Positions 1 to 9,100 of a DNA stretch of 64,000 bases are shown here, one piece after another. The notes beneath the pieces were generated by a model. The model ran no database searches. It saw only the letters and a list, made by a program, of their open reading frames with translations, and was not told the DNA's origin. The translations under genes were made by a program, and so were the position numbers. The stretch's first letter is position 1. Every line of letters starts with the position of its first letter. This DNA is from Croceitalea dokdonensis DOKDO 023 (GTDB taxonomy: Bacteria > Bacteroidota > Bacteroidia > Flavobacteriales > Flavobacteriaceae). Location of the stretch: positions 1 to 64,000 of the forward strand of contig NZ_LDJX01000001.1 in assembly GCF_001306415.1 (NCBI RefSeq), read 5' to 3'.

Positions 1-2997
1 GCTTTCAGTTCTTTAATTTTAGGGATTATTCACAGGACCATGGTAAAAGTAAACGACGAGAACATCGTTGTGAATTGCTTTCAGTTCTTTAATTTTAGGG
101 ATTATTCACAGGGACCCTTTTAGGAAGTTCAATGAGTTTGGCGTTGTGAATTGCTTTCAGTTCTTTAATTTTAGGGATTATTCACAGGCGAGCTTTCGGT
201 CAATGGTGTATATGATGTGTTGTGAATTGCTTTCAGTTCTTTAATTTTAGGGATTATTCACAGGCTGAACAACTACCTATCAGAGGTGGTTGTGTTGTGA
301 ATTGCTTTCAGTTCTTTAATTTTAGGGATTATTCACAGGTTAAATCCTGCGCATACGTTAAAAGGGTAAGTTGTGAATTGCTTTCAGTTCTTTAATTTTA
401 GGGATTATTCACAGGACAAAAAATATCCAAACTAAAGCAAACTAGGTTGTGAATTGCTTTCAGTTCTTTAATTTTAGGGATTATTCACAGGTATACACGC
501 AGCGGCATTAAAGGCTATGGCGTTGTGAATTGCTTTCAGTTCTTTAATTTTAGGGATTATTCACAGGTCTTAGACCACATTAAAGAGCAAATAAGTAGTT
601 GTGAATTGCTTTCAGTTCTTTAATTTTAGGGATTATTCACAGGGGAACTGTTTTAAATCCTTTTATAATCTTAGTTGTGAATTGCTTTCAGTTCTTTAAT
701 TTTAGGGATTATTCACAGGCCATTTCCTTGCCAAAAATGAGAGCATATAGTTGTGAATTGCTTTCAGTTCTTTAATTTTAGGGATTATTCACAGGCTGCA
801 GACTGCAGTAACTATATTAAGACAGGTTGTGAATTGCTTTCAGTTCTTTAATTTTAGGGATTATTCACAGGAAGCTCGATAACTACGAGAACGAAGCCCA
901 AGTTGTGAATTGCTTTCAGTTCTTTAATTTTAGGGATTATTCACAGGTTATTTAAAATTGTTATTTATGCAAGTACAGTTGTGAATTGCTTTCAGTTCTT
1001 TAATTTTAGGGATTATTCACAGGGACCGCCACCCATTGCATGACGCTGTTTATGTTGTGAATTGCTTTCAGTTCTTTAATTTTAGGGATTATTCACAGGA
1101 CAAGAGTCTTTAAAGGACATTGTCACTTGGTTGTGAATTGCTTTCAGTTCTTTAATTTTAGGGATTATTCACAGGAAAGGTAACAGAGGAAACCGTGGAA
1201 CTGTTGTTGTGAATTGCTTTCAGTTCTTTAATTTTAGGGATTATTCACAGGCCGCTGGTCTTCCAGAGGCGTAAACGATGCGTTGTGAATTGCTTTCAGT
1301 TCTTTAATTTTAGGGATTATTCACAGGACCAAGTGGTTTTTGAGCGAAATAATAATGGTTGTGAATTGCTTTCAGTTCTTTAATTTTAGGGATTATTCAC
1401 AGGAAGAGTAATTGAAATGTTACAAGAAGAATTGTTGTGAATTGCTTTCAGTTCTTTAATTTTAGGGATTATTCACAGGGCTAAAGATGTAAGCACAACT
1501 GTAGTAGCTGTTGTGAATTGCTTTCAGTTCTTTAATTTTAGGGATTATTCACAGGCTAAATTAAATAATTATTTAGAACGATTCTGTTGTGAATTGCTTT
1601 CAGTTCTTTAATTTTAGGGATTATTCACAGGCAACCTCCCTTTTTTTGTTTTCACTTCAATGTTGTGAATTGCTTTCAGTTCTTTAATTTTAGGGATTAT
1701 TCACAGGTACAATCCCCCCAGACAGGCGGGACGGTCGGTTGTGAATTGCTTTCAGTTCTTTAATTTTAGGGATTATTCACAGGTGGGTTAAACGCTCAGA
1801 CCACTTATCTGTTGTTGTGAATTGCTTTCAGTTCTTTAATTTTAGGGATTATTCACAGGTGGCGTTAATCATTTCAAAATCCCAATCGGGTTGTGAATTG
1901 CTTTCAGTTCTTTAATTTTAGGGATTATTCACAGGGGGTGAGATTATTGATTGTGACCCTTTTGGTTGTGAATTGCTTTCAGTTCTTTAATTTTAGGGAT
2001 TATTCACAGGACTCTAGGGATTTTCCAACCCCATACCCCCGTTGTGAATTGCTTTCAGTTCTTTAATTTTAGGGATTATTCACAGGATTATGATACTAAT
2101 TACTTCAAATCCTTTAGTTGTGAATTGCTTTCAGTTCTTTAATTTTAGGGATTATTCACAGGAAAAATATATAAGTAATCTTTAAATCTATAGTTGTGAA
2201 TTGCTTTCAGTTCTTTAATTTTAGGGATTATTCACAGGGTGTGTTCATGCTTTTTTAAATGTTGACTGGTTGTGAATTGCTTTCAGTTCTTTAATTTTAG
2301 GGATTATTCACAGGTCACAACGGACAACTAACGCGGTATATAAAGTTGTGAATTGCTTTCAGTTCTTTAATTTTAGGGATTATTCACAGGCTTTTGGTGC
2401 TGTATAGTCTTTAAGCCAATGTTGTGAATTGCTTTCAGTTCTTTAATTTTAGGGATTATTCACAGGAAAAGACCGTTACCAATGACTTTAATGTAAGTTG
2501 TGAATTGCTTTCAGTTCTTTAATTTTAGGGATTATTCACAGGTCAATCCTATTTAGATATTTCCTTTTCAAAGTTGTGAATTGCTTTCAGTTCTTTAATT
2601 TTAGGGATTATTCACAGGGCCAAGGTCTGGATTTGTTTCAGCACCTTAGTTGTGAATTGCTTTCAGTTCTTTAATTTTAGGGATTATTCACAGGTAATTG
2701 CACGTTTGATGGAGTAGGTAGGCGTTGTGAATTGCTTTCAGTTCTTTAATTTTAGGGATTATTCACAGGTCTTCACCCATTTCAATTAAGTCTTATCGTG
2801 TTGTGAATTGCTTTCAGTTCTTTAATTTTAGGGATTATTCACAGGATCGGTGCTATCACTAATACTTCAGATTCAGTTGTGAATTGCTTTCAGTTCTTTA
2901 ATTTTAGGGATTATTCACAGGTTGATGGCAAACTGACCTATGACTTTGACAGTTGTGAATTGCTTTCAGTTCTTTAATTTTAGGGATTATTCACAGG
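1..2997 (+). CRISPR. Type II-C CRISPR array, 39 full repeats in view
   Basis: The 46-bp repeat begins GTTGTGAATTGCTTTCAGT and ends AGGGATTATTCACAGG. A 36-bp repeat end is cut by the left edge (1-36); 39 full copies follow, the first at 67-112 and the last at 2952-2997. Spacers are 30 bp except three of 29 bp (265-293, 1936-1964, 2695-2723). By eye all repeats are identical, including the last one on the cas side. The repeat ends are partly self-complementary (TTGTGAAT with ATTCACAG). The tracrRNA anti-repeat at 10745-10762 is the exact complement of repeat bases 2-19 read on the plus strand, so crRNAs should be plus-strand transcripts. No spacer was seen to match elsewhere in the window, but no systematic search was possible. 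Confidence 0.99.
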
Positions 2998-3795
2998 ATA
3001 CTTGCTGTAAAGAGCTGGTATCCTGTTTCTTATGTTTGGCATTAGGATAAGTGATAGTATGTATTGTTTTGCCTAATGTAACCATTCCTATCTTGTTTTT
3101 AGCATCCTAAAGAAAGTAATGCTCCCAAATCATTGCTTTAGCTCATGTCTATGTTATTTTTAATGGTATTCGCTGAATCTCGTAAACTCGATTTCAGTTC
3201 TTTAATTCCTGCCCTGAGCGTAGCCGAAGGGCTAAGGATTATTCACAGGATACTTGCTGTAAAGGGCTGGCATCCTGTTTCTTATGAATGGCATTAGGAT
3301 GAGTGATAGTATGTGTTATTTTGCTTAATGTAACCATTCCTATGTTGTTTTTAGCATGCTAAAGGAAGTAATGCTCCCAAAGCATTGCTTTAGCTCATGT
3401 CCATGTTATTTTTATCGGTATTCGCTGAATCTCATAAACTCGATTTCAATTCTTTAATTCCTGCCCTGAGCGTAACTGAAGGGTTAAGAATTATTCACAG
3501 GATATTTGCTGTAAAGGGCTGGTATCCTGTTTCTTATGGGTGGCTTTAGGATGAGTGATAGTATGTATTATTTTGCCTAATGTAACCATTCCTATCCTGT
3601 TTTTAGCATGCTAAAGAAAGTAATGCACCCAAAGCATAACTTTAGCTCATGTCTATGTTATTTTTAATGGTATTCGCTGAATCTCGTAAACTCGATTTCA
3701 GTTCTTTAATTCCTGCCCTGAGGCAAGCCAAAGGGTTAAGAATTATTCACAGGATACTTGCTGTAAAGGGTGATATCCTGTTTCTTATACATTCC
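2998..3795. repeat. Three tandem 252-bp leader-like units with degenerate CRISPR repeats
   Basis: The sequence directly after the last perfect repeat (ATACTTGCTGTAAAG...) recurs at 3250, 3502 and, shortened, at 3754. The three complete units (2998-3249, 3250-3501, 3502-3753) are each exactly 252 bp and roughly 90% identical by eye. Each ends in a 60-bp altered CRISPR repeat (3190-3249, 3442-3501, 3694-3753). The altered copies keep TTTCAGTTCTTTAATT and AGGATTATTCACAGG (AGAATTATTCACAGG in units 2 and 3), but lose the first part of the repeat and carry about 24 extra bases of a GAGCGTAGCCGAAGG-type palindromic element. The natural reading is tandem amplification of the array/flank junction, which on the cas side is probably the leader. 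No convincing ORF lies inside; the 61-codon frame at 3649-3834 merely reads through the unit. Confidence 0.9.
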
Positions 3796-3830
3796 CTAGT
3801 CGGCTATAAAACAGCGATGGCCTTAAAGGG

Positions 3831-4307
3831 CTAGCCCAGGTCCCGGCTGCTTTTGGCATTGTGGGCCAAGAGCAGGGCCACGATGGCGTCGTGATTTTTA
3901 ATGTATTCTTCCGAAATTTCTATGGTAGTGAGAAAAAATTGTTCGCCCAGGGCCCAATCCAACAAGGATTCGCCCGTTACCTGGCAAATGCAGTTGGGGT
4001 CTGCGCCCCCATTTAAAAGCAGGGACACCACCTTTGGCTTATTTAACAGGAAGGCACGAAAAAGACAATTAAAGCCTTCCCCCGTGTCCACATTGGGATC
4101 GGCGCCTTGTTGCAATAAGAAGGCAATCATTTCCATGAGATACGGATTATCTTGGCCCTCCCATAAAAGACGGCCTAGTATGGATTCCCCTTCCAAAACA
4201 CCATTAACATCCGCTCCTTGAGCCAAAAGTTGCTTTACGGTTTCGTAATTGGGCGGCCAGTAACAGGCTGCGTTAAATAAGCGTAATTGCAGATTTTGCT
4301 CCTTCAT
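3831..4307 (-). CDS. Ankyrin-repeat protein abutting cas2
   Basis: This protein of about 158 aa is made of ankyrin repeats. Clear units read VKQLLAQGADVN, MIAFLLQQGADPN and VVSLLLNGGADPN, with a final IVALLLAHNA. It has no signal peptide or membrane segment, so it is probably a cytoplasmic protein-binding scaffold. I prefer the ATG at 4307, two bases past the cas2 stop; a TTG at 4313 in the same frame would overlap the cas2 stop by four bases. Either way it is the last gene of the cas9-cas1-cas2 transcript and probably translationally coupled to cas2. Ankyrin proteins are not standard Cas proteins; a role in the CRISPR system is inference from position only. It may simply be a neighbour that drifted into the operon. 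Confidence 0.85.
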   Translation of the reverse strand: MKEQNLQLRLFNAACYWPPNYETVKQLLAQGADVNGVLEGESILGRLLWEGQDNPYLMEMIAFLLQQGADPNVDTGEGFNCLFRAFLLNKPKVVSLLLNGGADPNCICQVTGESLLDWALGEQFFLTTIEISEEYIKNHDAIVALLLAHNAKSSRDLG

Positions 4308-4309
4308 GC

Positions 4310-4669
<360 letters not shown>

Positions 4670-4699
4670 TCAAAAGCAATTCAGGTTTTTCAGTTCCAT

Positions 4700-4770
4700 T
4701 GCAGTCGAGTTTTGTCAGGTTGAGCCTTTCGGCTACGTTCAATATAAACTGAAGTCGAGACCTGAGGGCT
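4700..4770. repeat. Dispersed palindromic element upstream of cas2
   Basis: This AT/GC-mixed stretch contains GAGCCTTTCGGCTACGTTC and, nearby, GAAGTCGAGACCTGAGGGC. The first is the reverse complement of a GAACGTAGCCGAAAGG core, matching the insertion inside the degenerate CRISPR repeats (GAGCGTAGCCGAAGGG). It resembles the short palindromic elements scattered through Flavobacteriia intergenic DNA. The 3' end of the GIY-YIG frame runs into it. Confidence 0.6.
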
Positions 4771-5074
4771 TATATTTAAAATAGCTAGTATTCCTGTATT
4801 CGGCTAAAATTTGCAACATGTTACCATCCCCTTCCGCTAAAGCCCTTTTTTTATTACTACTACACTTTTTAATTTTCTTTTCAAAGAATATGGCCTGTTC
4901 AATCTCCTTGAACACTTCATACCACAATAACTTTAAAGGTCCTCGCTTATAGGTAAAACAGCTTTTACTTCTACCCAATTGGTGTTCTTCCAATCCTCTG
5001 CATACATCGTTGGTCACACTGGTATACAGTAGCCCACCGTTGCATTCCAAAATATACACCTAGTAGCTTTTCAT
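4739..5074 (-). pseudogene. GIY-YIG nuclease-family gene with early stop
   Basis: The body matches small GIY-YIG proteins (YhbQ-type): YILECNGGLLYTSVTND, then EEH, then KRGPLKLLWYEVFKE and FFEKKIKK. The normal start would be ATG at 5074, but the frame reads ATG AAA AGC TAC TAG GTG TAT, so codon 5 is a stop (5062-5060). Family members usually read MKSYYVYILEC, so a TAC to TAG change explains it. A GTG directly after the stop (5059) could restart translation, giving 106 aa. The usual glycine of the YxG motif is serine (YTSVT), and the C-terminus runs into a dispersed palindrome. Decay is the simplest reading. It sits between cas1 and cas2 and is probably an intruder rather than a Cas component. 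Confidence 0.75.
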
Positions 5075-5087
5075 TCTTATCATTGTA

Positions 5088-5175
5088 TTTAAGGTCTTGA
5101 CTACGCTCGACCTGACAGTAATCAGACTTTTCCATATTATCCAGGTCTCGACTGCGCTCGACCTGACATAATTCA
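5088..5175. repeat. Two dispersed palindromic elements between cas1 and the GIY-YIG pseudogene
   Basis: Two near-copies of a short element occur: TCTTGACTACGCTCGACCTGACA near 5093-5115 (core GACTACGCTCGACCTGACA) and CTCGACTGCGCTCGACCTGACA near 5147-5168. They belong to the same GAGCGnAGyC family as the element near 4730 and the insert in the degenerate CRISPR repeats. They make the 72-codon frame at 5060-5278 look coding, but it is not convincing. Confidence 0.65.
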
Positions 5176-5211
5176 GTCTATAAATATTCCTATGCTGTTG
5201 AGCGCAATAAT

Positions 5212-6129
5212 CTAAGCGGGTTGCCATTCCTTCTGAAATTCTGGATATAAAATTTTTCTGCTGCTTCCCAAAAAACATTCATACAAACTATTGGTCGTTC
5301 TACTCATGGCCACCATCAAAGGGCTCCATTTACCATCTAAAAAAACATCTAGGGCTGGGATGGTCAACAATTGCGATTTTAAATTGGTGCTCAGTTCGCT
5401 GATATTCCCTCCTGCTTCCACCATTTCATAGACTACGGCATCTACATAAGGGCGATAGGGTTCCATGATATCATCGGCCAAACAAAAGGCATTGTATTTG
5501 TTGCGATGAAAAATACCAACACTGGGCAACATACCACTGCTCACCAATGCCCGTGCCGTGACCGCCCTTAAAATAGCATAACCATAATTGAGCAAATTAT
5601 TGGGCGGTACGCCTTTCTGATTGCGGCTAAACCCTTCGACTTCCTCGAAAAGTTTTTGAAAATAATCGGCTGCAGCGATTGCCTCGTGGTTACCCGTATC
5701 CCCACTTTTTACGGCTTTGGCCCAGCGTTTTAGTTTCAAGGCGTTCTTTTCACGGCGTAACAAGTGGTTGGCTTGGTTGTCTATTTTGGCCTCCACGGTC
5801 TGCTGCCATAGGTTCTTTTTTAAGGGCAGACTGGCATTCAGTTGGTGCCGTATTCGCTCTGTTTGTTCGCTATGACCAACAAGCGGCTGCAAAACGGAGC
5901 AGGGCAGGTGTTGGGCATCACAGGTAATAATGGCCGTTTTGTTCTGTACCAGTTTTCGAATCAAACCATTGGTAATCGTAATTTGTGGGTCTTCCAAGAC
6001 CACATAGCCCAAGTCCTCTATGGGGATGGTAGCCTCCTTCTTCCCTTCCTCCGGAAAATTGACCACCAACTGCTCATTTTTGGTGCTCAGATAAGCGGGG
6101 TTACCAAAAAATAGGGTGCGTTTTATCAT
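5212..6129 (-). CDS. cas1: CRISPR-associated integrase Cas1, type II-C
   Basis: A 305-aa Cas1. The N-terminal beta domain opens MIKRTLFFGNPAYLSTKNEQL. The helical catalytic domain carries E149 (GNHEAIAAADYF), H208 (GIFHRNKYNAFCLADD) and D220/E223 (ADDIMEPYRP), the metal-binding set needed for integration. Length is normal. Its ATG overlaps the cas9 stop by four bases (ATGA, 6129-6126), which indicates translational coupling. With Cas2 and Cas9 it should acquire spacers. The gene appears intact, so adaptation is probably functional provided cas2 is expressed across the interruption downstream. Confidence 0.97.
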   Translation of the reverse strand: MIKRTLFFGNPAYLSTKNEQLVVNFPEEGKKEATIPIEDLGYVVLEDPQITITNGLIRKLVQNKTAIITCDAQHLPCSVLQPLVGHSEQTERIRHQLNASLPLKKNLWQQTVEAKIDNQANHLLRREKNALKLKRWAKAVKSGDTGNHEAIAAADYFQKLFEEVEGFSRNQKGVPPNNLLNYGYAILRAVTARALVSSGMLPSVGIFHRNKYNAFCLADDIMEPYRPYVDAVVYEMVEAGGNISELSTNLKSQLLTIPALDVFLDGKWSPLMVAMSRTTNSLYECFLGSSRKILYPEFQKEWQPA

Positions 6130-9100
6130 TTTATAACTTTAATAATTTTACCCAACCTATTAATCTCCAATTTCCAGCATATTGATTTAATTTGCCTACC
6201 ATCTAAAGAATTTTGATTTTTGAGTTGTGGACTTCCCAAACCAAATTCATTTTTGATTAATTGTTTATCTGATAAATTATTTCGTTTACAGAAATTAGAA
6301 CGTACTTTTTTATCTTTTATATTAGCTATGACACGCGCTGCTTCCGCAGGAACAAAGTTACCCGTGGTTCCACTCCCATCTACAAATTTATAGATGTTCG
6401 CTACCTGTTTGCTATTTAAACTATCAATTTCAAAAGTTGTAAAAGACTCACTTTCTTCATCTGTAGGCAAATAAACCAAATCATCTGGTGATAGTGTAAA
6501 AAGAAATCGGCCCAATGTATTATCTATTGGCACATCTGTTCTATCTTTCCTTGGGATGTGCGATGTCTGTTTTTGAAAAGCTATTACTCGATTCAAAGGA
6601 ACTGTTTCAAAATTTCTTTTATTATTTTCTTCATCCCAGTAAACATTAAAAAATAGATTCGTACCACTTTCAGGTATTACATATTTAGTAGATTTGTTTC
6701 CTTCATCTCCTACGGAAAACATGGTATTATGGGTGTACATTCTGACTTTATAAATGGGTTGATGGTTTTTTCCTTCATTTAATTGTTGGATATTTTTATT
6801 TAACAAGTCGATACCATCTTGATTAAATGCTGGTTCAAAATTAATTTTACCAGATTCATCAATAAAAGTCTTCAAATGGTTGTTTAAAATTTTCTTTATA
6901 CCAGAATCCGTTATTGTATTTAGTTGTCTTTCGTTTGTAATTTCTCTCAAGGACTTTCTAGTAGCAGTTGTAATTTTTCCTTTTGGTGAATCGAACCCTT
7001 TAACCTTTCCGTAATACGTCTCTTTATGGATTGGCTTCCGTATGGCCCAATTCCGTTTTTCCTGTTTTTTCAGTACTTTTTTCATAACACCATCAACTTT
7101 CTCCCAGCCCCAAGTTTTGTTATTGGTTTTATTAATAATGCGTTGATTTTGCTTAAAACTAACAACCGTTTTCGACAGTTTTTCAAAAGTCTCCTTTGTG
7201 AAGTTTGGCCACGGTTTATGATAGGCTTTTGCGATTTTTATCGTTTTAGGTTGCCCCGTTCTTTTATCTTTAATGGTCTTTTCCTCAATTTTCCTCAGTT
7301 TAGAAACAAGCGAACGGTTATTTCTTTGCGTATTTAAGGATGTGATGTAATTCACATGGTCTTTTGTAGTACAGGCAATAACAAGAGCATCAAGTGCATG
7401 GTGGCGATGGTCTATACGTTTTTTACTAAACCCTTTCTTTATGTCATCGGGTACCGTGTTTATAAAATATCGGTTACCATGGCCATCTATTACTTCTTTA
7501 CGGAAATCTGTGCTCTTGGTTAATTGGTTCATGCGCTCAAAACGAGGTGCGATTAAATCATCCCAAATGGCTTCCAATCCCCAATCTTTTTTTAATTTAC
7601 TTGTTATTGTTCCCACTAAGGGAACTAAATTTTTAGACGTTGCTTCTTGCTCTCCTTCTTCGCGTACCACATTGCTCAATAGGCTAGTTACTACTTTGCT
7701 GATATACCTGCTATCGTTCAATTGTCGGTTAATGAAGCCTTCGGGAATATCTTCACTTAACAAAAACTTTAATTTTTTGGTATTCCCCTTAAAATAACCC
7801 CTACAATGACTTTCATAAGCTTCTAAATCAAAAAGCGGCACTTGTTTTCCTTGTCCTAAATCAATGATACGTCCTGCATTTTCTTTGATAAATTCGTAAG
7901 CAGTTTTGTTAGTCTTTTCCTCGTTTACGGCACTTTCACAGATAATTTTATTGCCCATAGAATCATCAAAATACCGTGAACGGGGAATAATATGTTCTAT
8001 CTGATAATCGGTAGTGAATAAACGGCTCAACGGAATCGGACTGCCCGTGTAGGGAGAAATATAGCCTTGTTCCAACCATAATTTATACTTAACAATATCC
8101 GATTTTGATGGAGAATTATTTTTACGGATTTTTTCAATATCGTCAATTTTAATATTCTTATAGGTCTCTGGTGCATTGGCAAAAACGCCTTCTTCATATA
8201 ATTTTAGAATATCTTGATGCCCTTTTGAATAAGGCCTGATATCGCCTTGAAGGGCTTCATCACCCATCAATTCTTTTAAAATGTTCTTGATGCGTTCGTT
8301 GGTATTTTCATTTTCGGTGATTGATTTTGAAATCCGTTCACGAGTTTTTTTATCATTCTTCATTTCGCGACCCAATTCCACATGAATTTCACTAAAGAAA
8401 TCCTTTGCGCCATTGCCATAATATTGCCAAATATCCCGTACCACCCTGAGCGTTTCCATCACAACTTGTTCTACAATAGGGTTTCGTAAACTATGCTGCT
8501 TAAAGGAATCCAAATATTTGGTAATATCTTCTGGAGATTTCCATAATTGTATATCGCTTACTTCGGAATGTCTGTTATAAACCGCATAACAGGCTTGATA
8601 TGTATTCAGACCTTGCATTGGGTCTTTTCCTTTGGCGAAACTTTTCAACAATTGTTTTGGGATGTCGTCATCGGCGAAGTTTTCAATTTTTTCCAAATTA
8701 AAATCAACGCTTTCTATCCGTTTCATAATATTCACGATACGTTCTTGAACGGCAGCAGGTATAGCGTCTTTTTTCCAATACGTACCTCTCCGAATTAAAG
8801 GCAACACCTTTTTCAGGGCTTTTTCCGAATACGCCCCGTAGGCACTATCATAAGGTTTAAACTTTTCAAAATTTTCGCGGAATTGGTTTATATCCAAACC
8901 ATTTTTCATGGCAAAAGTTTCCAAAGCCCTTACATATTGCTTTTTATCCTTGACCGAATAAATGATGTGCCACAAGGATTTTTCAAAAGCTGGACTGAGT
9001 GTTTTACCCAAATCAATACCGTCCATTTTAGAAAGGCGTTTTATGAATTCGGACCGCGTTTCGTTGCAAGGATACTTTTTATCCTCCACATTATTCCAAC

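Noticed and set aside
1-2997. Self-targeting spacers
   Set aside because: No spacer was seen to match the window, but I could not run a search, so nothing is claimed.
3649-3834. 61-codon plus-strand frame
   Set aside because: It reads through the 252-bp leader-like unit and a degenerate CRISPR repeat; not codon-like and not kept in the sister units.
5060-5278. 72-codon minus frame after cas1
   Set aside because: It overlaps the cas1 end and is made of two palindromic repeats (VRSSAVET / VRSSVVKT), so it is not a gene.
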